A stretch of 64,000 bases of DNA from Xylanivirga thermophila (lineage in GTDB: Bacteria; Bacillota; Clostridia; Caldicoprobacterales; Xylanivirgaceae), in NCBI RefSeq assembly GCF_004138105.1, contig NZ_RXHQ01000006.1, positions 62,001 through 126,000 on the forward strand. The letters run 5' to 3'. How positions within the stretch are numbered: the stretch's first letter is position 1; the number at the start of each line of letters is the position of its first letter. The notes below the pieces were generated by a model. It searched no databases and was not told the DNA's origin. It was given only the letters and a program-made list of their open reading frames with translations. Below are positions 9,437 to 18,708 of this stretch, piece by piece. A program made the position numbers and the translations under genes.

Positions 9437-10168
9437 ATGATTGGTTATAAAAAAATTTATATTATGTATAATAAGATGCTTATAAACATTATGCGCAAGA
9501 TAAAGGGGCGAAACAAACCCCCCATATACTATATAAGCGGTAGTCAGGCCCTCCCGCCTCCACTTACAAACGAAGAGGAGCGGGAACTCATATCTCAACT
9601 TAGGGAAGGAAATAATGCAGTAAAAAGTACACTTATAGAGCGAAATCTAAGACTTGTTGTATATATTGCAAGGAAGTTTGAAAACACGGGTATAGGCGTG
9701 GAAGACCTTATATCCATAGGTACTATAGGACTTATAAAAGCGGTAAACACATTTGACCCAAATAAACGGATAAAGCTTGCAACCTATGCTTCACGGTGCA
9801 TTGAAAATGAGATACTAATGTATTTGAGACGGAATGGCAAGAATAGAACTGAGATTTCATTTGACGAGCCCTTAAATATAGACTGGGACGGGAATGAATT
9901 ATTATTATCCGATATATTGGGAACAGAAAGTGATCTGGTATATAAGTTTATCGAAGAACAGGTGGATAAGGAACTTTTAAAGATTGCCCTTGATAAGCTG
10001 CCAAATAGGGAGAGACGTATTATGGAGCTTAGATTTGGACTTTATGATGGTGAGGAAAAAACTCAAAAACAGGTGGCTGATATGCTTGGAATATCCCAAT
10101 CCTACATATCAAGACTGGAAAAACGAATCATAAAAAGGTTAAAAAAGGAAATGAACCGTTTGGTTTGA
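9437..10168 (+). CDS. sigE: RNA polymerase sigma-E factor (pro-form)
   Basis: Mother-cell sigma factor made as an inactive precursor. 243 aa: an N-terminal hydrophobic/basic pro-sequence of about 30 residues ([13 protein letters not shown]), region 2 with [16 protein letters not shown] and [13 protein letters not shown], and region 4 with the helix-turn-helix [19 protein letters not shown]. The ATG follows AAGGAGG with 7-8 bp spacing. The segment between sigE and sigG (94 bp) has no terminator, so read-through is possible, as in Bacillus. Confidence 0.97.
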   Translation: MIGYKKIYIMYNKMLINIMRKIKGRNKPPIYYISGSQALPPPLTNEEERELISQLREGNNAVKSTLIERNLRLVVYIARKFENTGIGVEDLISIGTIGLIKAVNTFDPNKRIKLATYASRCIENEILMYLRRNGKNRTEISFDEPLNIDWDGNELLLSDILGTESDLVYKFIEEQVDKELLKIALDKLPNRERRIMELRFGLYDGEEKTQKQVADMLGISQSYISRLEKRIIKRLKKEMNRLV

Positions 10169-10262
10169 TATTGAATAAAAAACTCCGTCCAAGGTAATAA
10201 TTTTTCTATGAGGGATATTTCTTAGTTAATAACAAAAATGTAAACGGATGGAGGATTTTGGC

Positions 10263-11036
10263 ATGCAGAGCAATAAGGTTGAAATTTGTGGTGTAAACAC
10301 ATCTAAACTGCCTGTACTTACAAATGAGCAGATGAGGGAGCTATTTAAACGTATGCATGCCGGGGACAAAAGTGCCCGGGAGGAGTTTATTCAAGGTAAT
10401 TTAAGGTTGGTACTTAGCGTTATTCAACGCTTTAATAATAGAGGGGAGCATATAGATGATCTTTTTCAGGTAGGTTGTATTGGACTTATAAAAGCTATTG
10501 ATAATTTTGATCTTTCCCATAATGTAAAGTTTTCTACATATGCCGTACCTATGATAATTGGTGAGATTAGGCGTTATCTTCGGGATAACAATCCCATTCG
10601 GGTAAGTCGATCTCTAAGGGATATAGCATATAAGGCATTACAGGTAAGGGATCAAATGATAAGTAAGAATTCCAAGGAGCCTACCATATCAGAGATAGCC
10701 GAAGCCTTGGAGCTTCCTAGAGAAGAGGTGGTGTTCGCCCTCGATGCAATACAGGATCCGGTGTCATTATTTGAACCTATATATCATGACGGAGGAGATG
10801 CCATATATGTAATGGATCAGGTCAGTGATGAAAAGAATGTTGATGAGAACTGGCTTGAGGGTATTGCTTTAAGCGAAGCGATGGATAAGCTTAATGAACG
10901 GGAAAATCTCATACTCACCCTTAGATTCTTTGAAGGACGTACACAGATGGAGGTGGCTCAGGAGATTGGAATATCTCAGGCCCAGGTTTCCCGTTTGGAG
11001 AAATCAGCCCTTATCCATATGCGGAAATATATATAA
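10263..11036 (+). CDS. sigG: RNA polymerase sigma-G factor
   Basis: Late forespore-specific sigma factor. 257 aa. The N-terminus NKVEICGVNTSKLPVLTN, region 2 (LVLSVIQRFNNRGE, DDLFQVGCIGLIKAIDNF), and region 3-4 (NPIRVSRSLRDIAYKAL, EIGISQAQVSRLEKSA) match the sigma-G family almost residue for residue. ATG at 10263 is chosen over the in-frame ATG at 10248 because GGATGGAGG lies nine bases before it and overlaps the upstream ATG. A terminator follows directly. Confidence 0.97.
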   Translation: MQSNKVEICGVNTSKLPVLTNEQMRELFKRMHAGDKSAREEFIQGNLRLVLSVIQRFNNRGEHIDDLFQVGCIGLIKAIDNFDLSHNVKFSTYAVPMIIGEIRRYLRDNNPIRVSRSLRDIAYKALQVRDQMISKNSKEPTISEIAEALELPREEVVFALDAIQDPVSLFEPIYHDGGDAIYVMDQVSDEKNVDENWLEGIALSEAMDKLNERENLILTLRFFEGRTQMEVAQEIGISQAQVSRLEKSALIHMRKYI

Positions 11037-11046
11037 TGCGGCAAAA

Positions 11047-11076
11047 GGCCCGGGTGGAAAATCCCGGGTTTTTATA
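11047..11076 (+). terminator. intrinsic terminator after sigG
   Basis: CCCGGG at 11049-11054 pairs with CCCGGG at 11063-11068 around an 8-base loop and is followed by a T-rich run. Confidence 0.8.
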
Positions 11077-11147
11077 TTTTTTACTCATTTTTTCATGTGG
11101 ACTTGAATATATACTTACTATAGTTTAGCCTTTGAGGGGTGTTAAGC

Positions 11148-11402
11148 ATGATAAATAAATCATCAGATTTCAGGCAAAAGGAAGTTATAAACATAAAGGA
11201 TGGGAAGAAGCTTGGGTATATAGTGGATATGGAATTTGATTTGTATCAAGGGAGGGTTACTGCCATAGTGGTACCTGGCCCGTCAAAATTCTTAGGCTTT
11301 TTTAAAGGTGAGGGCGACATTGTAATACCATGGGAAAGGATAAAAAAGATAGGTGATGATGTAATATTGGTAGATGTAGACAATCTCCCGCCTGCCCATT
11401 AA
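11148..11402 (+). CDS. ylmC: PRC-barrel protein YlmC/YmxH family
   Basis: 84 aa single-domain PRC-barrel protein: KEVINIKDGKKLGYIVDMEFD, then FLGFFKGEGDIVIPWERIKKIGDDVILVD. This is the YlmC/YmxH family common in spore formers, and its place after sigG is the same as in Bacillus (sigG-ylmA-ylmC-ylmD). ATG at 11148 follows GAGGGGTG with 6 bp spacing; the longer GTG-started form overlaps that site. The role in sporulation is not biochemically known. Confidence 0.88.
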   Translation: MINKSSDFRQKEVINIKDGKKLGYIVDMEFDLYQGRVTAIVVPGPSKFLGFFKGEGDIVIPWERIKKIGDDVILVDVDNLPPAH

Positions 11403-11488
11403 CTATTTGCCTTGTCAAATATGTGGACTAGCTACCACAAAACGTTTATAATAAGAGTATATAGATTTTAATGTAAGGAGCGGTGAAA

Positions 11489-12661
11489 ATGGATGTAAAA
11501 GAGAGGGCTTTAAAACTGCATCAAGAGGCCAGGGGCAAGATTGAGGTAGTGAGTACGGTAAAGGTAGAATCTCTGGAAGATTTAGCCCTTGCCTATACTC
11601 CAGGTGTTGCTGAGCCATGCAAGGAAATCAGTTGCGATATGGACAAGGTATATAAATACACAAGAAAATGGAATTTAGTAGCTGTAGTTACAGATGGTAG
11701 TGCAGTTCTAGGTTTAGGTAATATAGGGCCAGAGGCCGGATTGCCTGTTATGGAAGGCAAGTCCGTATTATTTAAGACCTTTGGAGGAGTAGATGCCTTT
11801 CCCATATGTCTTGCTAGTCAAGACGTGGATGATATAGTGGAAACTGTTAAAATGATATCGCCTACTTTTGGTGGTATAAACCTTGAGGATATAGGGGCAC
11901 CAAGATGTTTTGAAGTGGAGAGACGTCTAAAGGAAGAACTTGATATACCGGTATTTCATGACGATCAGCATGGTACTGCCATAGTTGTAGTAGCAGCCAT
12001 GCTAAATGCATTAAAGATAGTAGGAAAGGATATACATGATATCTCTGTGGTGGTAAATGGAGCAGGTTCAGCTGGCATTGCTTGTACCAGACTGCTTATG
12101 AGTATGGGGCTGGAAGATGTGGTACTTTGCGATATAGACGGTGCTTTATACAAGGGCAAGGAAGGACTAAACTGGGCACAATCTGAAATGGCTGCTCTCA
12201 CCAATAAAAAAATGAAAAAAGGTAGTTTATCCGATGTAATAAAGGGTGCCGATGTATTTATAGGGGTGTCAGGCCCCAATGTACTAACTCAAAATATGGT
12301 GCGAAGTATGAATAGGGATGCTATAATATTTGCAATGGCAAATCCAGTGCCTGAGATATACCCTGATGAGGCAAAAGCAGGAGGTGCCCGGGTGATTGGT
12401 ACGGGACGATCCGATTTCCCAAATCAGATAAATAATGTTTTAGTCTTCCCAGGTATGTTTAGGGGTGCCTTAGATGTAAGGGCAAAAGAGATAAATGATG
12501 AAATGAAGATTGCAGCTGCCAAAGCCATCGCCGGTATAGTAAAGGATGATGAATTAAATGAGGAGTATATACTTCCAAATGCCATAGACAAGAGGATAAG
12601 TCAAAAGGTAGCAGAGGCTGTAGCAAAGGCTGCTAGGGATTCAGGAGTGGCAAGATTATGA
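11489..12661 (+). CDS. NAD(P)-dependent malic enzyme
   Basis: Oxidative decarboxylation of malate to pyruvate, needing Mn2+ or Mg2+. 390 aa, the length of the short bacterial (MaeA/YtsJ-like) class without a phosphotransacetylase domain. Motifs: YTPGVAEPC near residue 35, catalytic and metal residues in [12 protein letters not shown], the dinucleotide-binding fold [16 protein letters not shown], and [13 protein letters not shown] at 11489 has AAGGAG 8 bp upstream; the in-frame GTG at 11483 is less likely. The stop overlaps the nrdR start (ATGA), so malic enzyme, nrdR and pgeF form one translationally coupled unit. A TATAAT at 11447-11452 may be its -10. NAD versus NADP preference cannot be read here. 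Confidence 0.92.
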   Translation: MDVKERALKLHQEARGKIEVVSTVKVESLEDLALAYTPGVAEPCKEISCDMDKVYKYTRKWNLVAVVTDGSAVLGLGNIGPEAGLPVMEGKSVLFKTFGGVDAFPICLASQDVDDIVETVKMISPTFGGINLEDIGAPRCFEVERRLKEELDIPVFHDDQHGTAIVVVAAMLNALKIVGKDIHDISVVVNGAGSAGIACTRLLMSMGLEDVVLCDIDGALYKGKEGLNWAQSEMAALTNKKMKKGSLSDVIKGADVFIGVSGPNVLTQNMVRSMNRDAIIFAMANPVPEIYPDEAKAGGARVIGTGRSDFPNQINNVLVFPGMFRGALDVRAKEINDEMKIAAAKAIAGIVKDDELNEEYILPNAIDKRISQKVAEAVAKAARDSGVARL

Positions 12662-13113
12662 AATGCCCTTTTTGTGGATATTTAGAGAGCAAGGTGGTAG
12701 ACTCCCGACCAACGGACGAGGGATCTACTATTAGGCGAAGGCGGGAGTGTATAAACTGCAGTAAGAGGTTTACCACATATGAAAAGATAGAGCACCTTCC
12801 CCTCTTCATCATAAAGAAGGACGGGAGGCGTGAGGTATTTGACAGCAACAAGATAATGGCTGGGCTTTTAAAGGCATGTGAAAAGAGGCCTGTGGCAATA
12901 AAGGATCTTGAAGGTCTGGTAGGCGATGTGGAAAAGACACTATATAATTCTTTAGAGCAGGAGATAACGAGTGAGACTATAGGGCAGATGGTTATGGAGC
13001 GGCTAAAGGAACTTGATGAAGTGGCATATGTGAGATTTGCCTCTGTATATCGTCAATTTAAGGATATAAATACATTCATGAAGGAGCTTGAAAAACTTTT
13101 AAATGAAGAATGA
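12658..13113 (+). CDS. nrdR: transcriptional repressor NrdR
   Basis: ATP-cone regulator that represses ribonucleotide reductase genes when dATP is bound. 151 aa, the family length. A zinc ribbon has Cys3, Cys6, Cys31 and Cys34 with the arginine-rich [12 protein letters not shown]-binding stretch; the ATP-cone domain follows from about residue 46 ([13 protein letters not shown]). It overlaps the malic enzyme stop by 4 bp and runs 11 bp into pgeF. No nrd genes lie in the window. Confidence 0.97.
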   Translation: MKCPFCGYLESKVVDSRPTDEGSTIRRRRECINCSKRFTTYEKIEHLPLFIIKKDGRREVFDSNKIMAGLLKACEKRPVAIKDLEGLVGDVEKTLYNSLEQEITSETIGQMVMERLKELDEVAYVRFASVYRQFKDINTFMKELEKLLNEE

Positions 13114-13840
13114 GTTTAGATTAAAGAAAACTGAAAATATGTGGGGTATGTATATACCATCATTTGATAATACGGGAATTGTAAGGACTGGGTTTAGTAC
13201 AAGGGTAGGGTCTGTTGACAAAGGGGATTCAAGCTCTACCCTTACTTTCTGTAATGGCATGGGAATATATCCAGAAGACATAGGATTTTGTGCCCAGATA
13301 CATGGTAATAGGGTAGTAAAATGGGATAGCGAAGATACTAGATTTGCCGATGGCATTATGACCAATAAACCTAAGGTGGCATTGACTACATTTTATGCAG
13401 ACTGCGTTCCACTGTTTTTTCTAGACAGGAGGAATAATGCTATAGCATTGAGTCATTCGGGATGGAAGGGAACAGTAGGAAATATAGCTAAAAATACACT
13501 ATGTGCCATGAAAGGAGCATATGGGACACGACCTGAAGACTGCATGGTAGCTATAGGTCCATCCATAGGCAGATGTTGTTTTGAGGTAGACTATCCAGTA
13601 GCTGAGGCCTTTCATAATGCTTTTTCATTTGCTGCAGAGGTGATAGATAAAAAGGACAATGGTAAGTATCATATAGACCTTAAGCTATCTAATTTGCTGG
13701 CACTTAAGGAGGCGGGAGTACCAGAAGATAATATATATACTGCAAAATATTGTACAAAATGTAATCAGGATATATTCTTTTCCTATAGGGGAGAGAATGG
13801 TACTAAAAGTCGGATGGCAGCTGTTATTATGCTGCTGTGA
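13103..13840 (+). CDS. pgeF: PgeF/YlmD laccase-domain purine nucleoside enzyme
   Basis: Member of the YfiH/LACC1 (formerly multicopper polyphenol oxidase) family, now known as zinc-dependent adenosine/purine nucleoside phosphorylases; YlmD in Bacillus. 245 aa. Motifs: [33 protein letters not shown] (Zn ligand His), GRCCFEVD (Zn ligand Cys) and the C-terminal [18 protein letters not shown]. In Bacillus it follows ylmC; here a malic enzyme and nrdR are inserted between. Start ATG at 13103 lies inside the end of nrdR. Confidence 0.88.
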   Translation: MKNEFRLKKTENMWGMYIPSFDNTGIVRTGFSTRVGSVDKGDSSSTLTFCNGMGIYPEDIGFCAQIHGNRVVKWDSEDTRFADGIMTNKPKVALTTFYADCVPLFFLDRRNNAIALSHSGWKGTVGNIAKNTLCAMKGAYGTRPEDCMVAIGPSIGRCCFEVDYPVAEAFHNAFSFAAEVIDKKDNGKYHIDLKLSNLLALKEAGVPEDNIYTAKYCTKCNQDIFFSYRGENGTKSRMAAVIMLL

Positions 13841-13868
13841 TATTTTGGAGATTAAGGGGCTCTGTAGG

Positions 13869-14570
13869 ATGAATAAAAAACAGACAATTTTGGTAGTAGA
13901 TGATGAGGAGCATATATTAGAGCTCTTACGATTTAATTTTGAAACTGAAGGTTTTAATGTGTTAACTGCGACTACGGGGGAAGAGGGTATTAGATTATGC
14001 AGTAAAAATCCCCCTGACATCATAATATTGGATATAATGCTGCCTGGTATGGATGGGTTAGAGGTATGTCGTATCTTGAAAGCAAGGGATGATACGAGAT
14101 TTATACCTATTATTATGCTTACTGCAAAGGGAACGGAACTTGATAAAGTTATTGGACTGGAACTGGGGGCAGATGATTATGTCACTAAACCCTTTGGTAT
14201 ACGCGAACTTATAGCTAGGGTAAGGGCTCATCTAAGGCGTATGGATCTTCTTGATCATCCAAATAATACTATTATCGAAGTAGGTCCTATTGTGATGGAT
14301 ATATCTAGCTATGAAGTGTTCAAAAATGGTAAAAAGTTGGAGCTGACGCTGAAAGAATTTCAACTCTTAAGGATGTTGATAGAAAATATGGGCAGGGTAT
14401 TAACTAGAGATACACTTTTAGATAATATCTGGGGCTATGGATATTATGGCGATACCCGTACTGTAGATGTGCATATAAGATATCTTAGAAAAAAACTGGG
14501 TGAGGATCTTGACTGTATAGAAACAATAAGGGGAGTTGGATATAAATTCAGTCTAAAAGGTGAAACATGA
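13869..14570 (+). CDS. phoP: OmpR/PhoB-type response regulator (PhoP-like)
   Basis: 233 aa: receiver domain with acidic pocket Asp11/Asp12, phosphorylation site Asp55 (IIILDIMLPGMDG), Thr in MLTAKG, and Lys in YVTKPFG; then a winged-helix DNA-binding domain from about residue 135 (KLELTLKEFQLLRML, GDTRTVDVHIRYLRKKLG). The ATG at 13869 is the first giving a normal receiver N-terminus; longer in-frame ORF sequence lies inside pgeF. The stop overlaps the kinase start (ATGA). The PhoP-type box before pstS, 4 kb downstream, makes phosphate control the likely job; this is inference. Confidence 0.9.
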   Translation: MNKKQTILVVDDEEHILELLRFNFETEGFNVLTATTGEEGIRLCSKNPPDIIILDIMLPGMDGLEVCRILKARDDTRFIPIIMLTAKGTELDKVIGLELGADDYVTKPFGIRELIARVRAHLRRMDLLDHPNNTIIEVGPIVMDISSYEVFKNGKKLELTLKEFQLLRMLIENMGRVLTRDTLLDNIWGYGYYGDTRTVDVHIRYLRKKLGEDLDCIETIRGVGYKFSLKGET

Positions 14571-16321
14571 TGCGTAAAAATATATTTATTACATATATAG
14601 TGCTTATAATTATATGCATATCCATAGTAGGTTTTTCCTCTCTAAGGATTACAAGGGATAATTATTTGGATACTATAGAGGACAGGCTTTTGGACAATGC
14701 CACAATAATAAGGGATTATATAGCGAGTAACTTAAACATGGATAAGCTTGATGTATTAACTAAAGAATTTGGTAAAAAGCTCAATGTTCGTGTAACAATA
14801 GTGGATAATAATGGTTTAGTACTTGCAGATTCTGATGCCGATATAAAAAAACTTGAAAATCACAGTGGACGCCCAGAGATAAGGGCGGCACTCCAAGGAA
14901 AACAAGGCAGGGAGATAAGATATAGCAGTACATTTGATACTGAGATGATGTATGTAGCCATCCCAATGGATGGCAAAGGCGCCATACGGGTGTCCATGGA
15001 GATAGAACATATAAAGACTAGCATAGTAAATGAAAGTAGAGGAATTTTACTAGCTCTTTTAATAGCTTCTGTAATAGCCATTGTGCAAGCCAATATTTTT
15101 TCTATACGGGTAACTAAACCTATAACCGATATTACCTATTTTGCCCAAGATATGGCCAGGGGTAATTTTGAACGGAGAATAAATATACACACTGGCAATG
15201 AGATAGAGACTTTGGCTTCAGCATTTAACATTATGGCTGATGAGCTTGATAAGAGAATGGGTGAGCTTAATGATAAGAATATAAAGATGGATGCAGTGCT
15301 ATCTAGCATGATAAATGGCATAATAGCGCTAGATCAGGATAGGAAGATAATGCTTATAAACCCAACTGCGTATGCCATGTTTCAACTGGATTATGATATT
15401 GAGGGAAAAAATATATGTGAAGTAGTTAAAAATGAGGATATTAATAATCTTATCAATGGTTGCATATATCATGGTATAGAAGGTACGATAGAGGTTTTGT
15501 CGGGTAATTCAAAAAATAGCATATACAGGGTGACGGCCACCAATATAAATCATAATAGCATGCATGTAGGGGTTGTATTGCTTATCCAAGATATAACTGA
15601 TATTAAACAGCTTGAGCAGATGCGTACTGAATTTATAGCAAATGTATCCCATGAGCTGAAGACGCCTGTAACCTCCATAAAGGGTTTTGTAGAGACGTTA
15701 CAGCATATAGATATAGAGGATAGGAATACGAGAGAAAAATTTTTACATATTATAGATATGGAGGCCGATAGGCTCACAAGGCTCATAAACGATATTTTAA
15801 GCTTATCAGAATTGGAATGCAAGGACAGGGTAGTAATTGTTACAACTTTAGATATAGTAAATCTTATTGAACAAGTGGTAACTATCATGCAAAATCAGGC
15901 AGAGCAAAAAAGGATACAGCTCAAATTTAAATACTCCAATCCTGTTATATGGATGGAGGGTAATGGGGATGATCTAAGGCAGATGATGATAAACCTTATA
16001 GATAATGCCATAAAATATACTAGGGAAGGCGGGAGAGTGGACGTAGAAGTAGAGAGTTTATATGATCAGGTAGGTATATATGTAAAGGATAATGGTATAG
16101 GTATCTCCGAAGATCAGATGTCTAGGATATTTGAAAGGTTTTATAGGGTAGACAAAGGTCGATCTAGAAAGATGGGCGGCACTGGTTTGGGTCTTGCTAT
16201 AGTAAAGCATATAGTAAAATCCATGGAAGGTAATATAGAGGTGGATAGTAAAGTAGGAGAAGGGACGAGTTTTTATATACATATTCCTAGATACCATAAA
16301 ATACCATCTAAGGTTGATTAA
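14567..16321 (+). CDS. phoR: sensor histidine kinase (PhoR-like)
   Basis: 584 aa membrane kinase: TM1 residues 5-25, an extracytoplasmic sensor of about 130 residues, TM2 about 157-177, HAMP (180-232), PAS (about 240-345), HisKA with phospho-acceptor His362 in NVSHELKTPVTS, and HATPase_c with N box NLIDNAIKYT, G1 DNGIGIS and G2 GGTGLGLAIV. This TM-sensor-TM-HAMP-PAS-kinase order is that of PhoR/WalK kinases. Overlap with the regulator gene shows a cognate pair. WalK-type is the alternative, but WalR-WalK are normally followed by walH/walI, which are absent. Confidence 0.88.
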   Translation: MMRKNIFITYIVLIIICISIVGFSSLRITRDNYLDTIEDRLLDNATIIRDYIASNLNMDKLDVLTKEFGKKLNVRVTIVDNNGLVLADSDADIKKLENHSGRPEIRAALQGKQGREIRYSSTFDTEMMYVAIPMDGKGAIRVSMEIEHIKTSIVNESRGILLALLIASVIAIVQANIFSIRVTKPITDITYFAQDMARGNFERRINIHTGNEIETLASAFNIMADELDKRMGELNDKNIKMDAVLSSMINGIIALDQDRKIMLINPTAYAMFQLDYDIEGKNICEVVKNEDINNLINGCIYHGIEGTIEVLSGNSKNSIYRVTATNINHNSMHVGVVLLIQDITDIKQLEQMRTEFIANVSHELKTPVTSIKGFVETLQHIDIEDRNTREKFLHIIDMEADRLTRLINDILSLSELECKDRVVIVTTLDIVNLIEQVVTIMQNQAEQKRIQLKFKYSNPVIWMEGNGDDLRQMMINLIDNAIKYTREGGRVDVEVESLYDQVGIYVKDNGIGISEDQMSRIFERFYRVDKGRSRKMGGTGLGLAIVKHIVKSMEGNIEVDSKVGEGTSFYIHIPRYHKIPSKVD

Positions 16322-16340
16322 AAAATTTGGCGAATGGGTA

Positions 16341-16369
16341 TTGTAAAATGAAAAATACCATGATATAAT
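16341..16369 (+). promoter_or_regulatory. sigma-A-type promoter of the uracil permease leader
   Basis: TTGTAA at 16341-16346 and a perfect TATAAT at 16364-16369 with 17-bp spacing. Transcription would begin near 16376, just ahead of the PyrR-binding loop. Confidence 0.65.
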
Positions 16370-16404
16370 GATGAAAAGTTAATAAAGGTAAACTTGATCT
16401 TTAA

Positions 16405-16499
16405 GGCAGTCCCGAGAGACTGGCAAGATTGTGATAATAGCTTTATCTTTTATCTAAGGGTGAAATTATGACTTCTTGCTGGTCGCAAGAAGTTTTTTT
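16405..16499 (+). promoter_or_regulatory. PyrR-type attenuator leader with terminator
   Basis: The RNA at 16408-16427 contains AGTCCCGAGAGACTGGCAAG, which matches the conserved PyrR-binding (anti-antiterminator) loop. It is followed by an intrinsic terminator: arms 16471-16479 and 16485-16493 (9 bp perfect, loop of 5) and a run of T at 16494-16499. In the known mechanism UMP-bound PyrR stabilises the binding hairpin, allowing termination. No pyrR gene lies in the window. Confidence 0.85.
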
Positions 16500-16573
16500 A
16501 TGGGTTTTTATTGCAATCTAAGATGTTACCTTTTAAATCAGTACAGTGAGACTGAAAAAGAGGAGGTTTTTTT

Positions 16574-17848
16574 ATGGTGGAAAATGTATGTACAGCTAGT
16601 GCAGCTAAAGCAAGTACTGGCACAAAGGTGAAAAACGGTTCAAAAAAGGTGATATTAGCCCTTCAGCACCTAATTGCCATGTTCGGAGCAACGGTACTTG
16701 TGCCAATGCTTACAGGACTTGATCCTTCAGTTGCTCTATTCTCAGCAGGTGTAGGTACCCTCATATTTCATCTATGTACAGAGGGTAAGGTACCAGTATT
16801 TTTAGGTTCATCCTTTGCATTTATTCCAGTTATCCTAACTGTAAAGGAATTATATAATGGTGATTTAGCATATGCCCAAGGAGGCATGATAATAGCAGGT
16901 CTTATATATGTAATAGTATCCCTATTCATTAAAAAGATAGGTGTGGAAAGGATACAAAAATATCTCCCGCCTCAAGTGGTAGGTCCCATGATAGTGGTTA
17001 TAGGCTTAAACCTTATACCTAGTGCCATAGATATGGCTTCAAATAACTTCCTAATAGCAGGTATAACCCTTCTTGTTGCACTATCTATAAATATGTTTGT
17101 AAAGGGTTTTATAAAGCAACTTTCCATATTGATAGCAGTGGTTGTAGGATATATAATCTCATACTTTGCAGGCGCTGTAGATACAAGTGCTGTATCTCAG
17201 GCGGCATTCTTTTCAATACCAAATTTTCGCTTGCCAAAGTTTGATATTGGTGCCATTGCAATAATAGCTCCCGTAGTACTGGCGGTATTTATGGAACATA
17301 TAGGAGATATAACTACAAACGGGCAGGTAGTGGGCAAAAATTTCATAGAAGATCCTGGTCTTAATAGAACTTTATTAGGTGATGGGTTGGCTACTATATT
17401 TGCAGGCATTGTTGGAGGTCCAGCAAATACTACCTATGGGGAAAATACCGGTGTACTTGCTATAACCAAGAATTATGATCCATCCATATTAAGGTTAGCT
17501 GCAGTTTTTGCAGTAGCTTTAGGGTTTATATCAAAAATAGGGGCGTTTTTAACTACAATACCCAAAGAGGTAATGGGTGGAATAAGCTTGATGTTATTTA
17601 GTATGATATCCCTTGTAGGTGTGCAGACCATAAAGAATAACAAGGTAAAGTTTAATGCTAGGAATGTAATAGTAATGGTTTCAATATTAGCATTGGGATT
17701 GGGAAGTAGCATAGTTGAAAAAAAATTCGGCATAACAATAGGCATACCAATAAATGAAGATATAAAAATTACAGGTTTGAGTTTTGCAGCATTAGTAGGA
17801 GTTATATTGAATGCAATATTAAATAGAAAAGGAACTGCTGAAAACTAG
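16574..17848 (+). CDS. uraA: uracil permease (NCS2 family)
   Basis: Proton-coupled nucleobase symporter of the plasma membrane, 424 aa and about 14 membrane spans. Family landmarks: [23 protein letters not shown] in TM3, [15 protein letters not shown] with the substrate-binding Glu, and [19 protein letters not shown] with the second Glu. NCS2 also includes xanthine/urate carriers; the PyrR leader in front argues for uracil. ATG start with GAGGAGG 8 bp upstream. The N-terminus carries about 20 extra hydrophilic residues before the first transmembrane helix. Confidence 0.93.
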   Translation: MVENVCTASAAKASTGTKVKNGSKKVILALQHLIAMFGATVLVPMLTGLDPSVALFSAGVGTLIFHLCTEGKVPVFLGSSFAFIPVILTVKELYNGDLAYAQGGMIIAGLIYVIVSLFIKKIGVERIQKYLPPQVVGPMIVVIGLNLIPSAIDMASNNFLIAGITLLVALSINMFVKGFIKQLSILIAVVVGYIISYFAGAVDTSAVSQAAFFSIPNFRLPKFDIGAIAIIAPVVLAVFMEHIGDITTNGQVVGKNFIEDPGLNRTLLGDGLATIFAGIVGGPANTTYGENTGVLAITKNYDPSILRLAAVFAVALGFISKIGAFLTTIPKEVMGGISLMLFSMISLVGVQTIKNNKVKFNARNVIVMVSILALGLGSSIVEKKFGITIGIPINEDIKITGLSFAALVGVILNAILNRKGTAEN

Positions 17849-17860
17849 AATATAATAGAT

Positions 17861-17903
17861 TCCCCCGATTAGTTGTTTTAAAGCAATTAGTCGGGGGATT
17901 TTT
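17861..17903. terminator. bidirectional terminator between uraA and ytaF
   Basis: A 15-bp stem (17861-17875 with 17884-17898, two G-T pairs) and an 8-base loop, followed by five T on the + strand. It stands between convergent genes; the - strand T-run is weaker. Confidence 0.85.
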
Positions 17904-17915
17904 ATATTTTGGTTA

Positions 17916-18539
17916 CTATAGAAGTTTTAAAATGGCTAGAATTATCAATAGGACACCAGATAGCCATGACAGATCTATTCTAGATTTTTCTACAAATGTT
18001 CTGCCTAGCAATAATCCACTCCAAACAGCGATCATACCGAATACTAATGATAATATTAAAATTTGGATATAATTGATATCTACTAGACTACTTCCAAATC
18101 CCACAGCTAGCGAGTCCAAAGAAAGGGCTACTGCAAGATAAAAGGCTTCCTTTGAACTTAGATATTTTGAATTATCCACATCGGCCCTTGTTTCATCCAC
18201 ATATATGTTAATTATAAATTGCAGATCGAATACTCTGAATTTTACCATTTTCGATGGCCTCGATTTTTTCCTCAAATTACTCTTAACTATGCTTTCAAAT
18301 AGATAATATATACCTAAGAATAGGAGTATAAAAAAACTTATTATAATGGTAATGTTTTCTGGTATAAAATGCTTTATTACAGATCCTAAAAAAAGGGATA
18401 AGCCTAGAAAAGCCGAGCATACCACATTTATAATGACGATTGATTTTATAGGCACTTTTATTTTACTTGTTCCATATGCAATACTAGCAACAAATGCATC
18501 GATGGATAGTACTGCGACCAGTAGCAGAGTCTCTAACAT
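17916..18539 (-). CDS. ytaF: sporulation membrane protein YtaF
   Basis: 207 aa polytopic membrane protein of the YtaF branch of the MntP-like superfamily: VAVLSIDAFVASIAYG in TM1 and the repeated half ALSLDSLAVGFGSSL, giving the typical inverted duplication with Asp residues in the first helix of each half. Bacillus YtaF is a sporulation-associated protein; the related MntP exports Mn2+, so a cation role is possible but not shown. Start ATG with AAAGGAGTGAT upstream on the - strand. Confidence 0.85.
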   Translation of the reverse strand: MLETLLLVAVLSIDAFVASIAYGTSKIKVPIKSIVIINVVCSAFLGLSLFLGSVIKHFIPENITIIISFFILLFLGIYYLFESIVKSNLRKKSRPSKMVKFRVFDLQFIINIYVDETRADVDNSKYLSSKEAFYLAVALSLDSLAVGFGSSLVDINYIQILILSLVFGMIAVWSGLLLGRTFVEKSRIDLSWLSGVLLIILAILKLL

Positions 18540-18615
18540 GACATCACTCCTTTAAGGCAATTTTACTATTAACATAGTATTCAAATGGGCATGTTTAGTT
18601 ACCCCACATATGTAT

Positions 18616-18669
18616 TTAACGTGCATTTAACATAGGCTTTATTTGTACTTAACACTGAACTTATATATT
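18616..18669 (+). promoter_or_regulatory. PhoP box and promoter of the pst operon
   Basis: Four six-base repeats spaced exactly 11 bp apart: TTAACG (18616), TTAACA (18627), TTTATT (18638) and TTAACA (18649). Three of them match the TT(A/T)ACA-type repeats bound by PhoP dimers in Bacillus, where the period is also 11 bp. A -10 candidate TATATT lies at 18664-18669, so the box covers about -60 to -22, the place expected for an activator that replaces a -35 element. Confidence 0.75.
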
Positions 18670-18708
18670 AGACTTGCAAATAAAATTAATTTTATGGAGG
18701 TATGAAAT

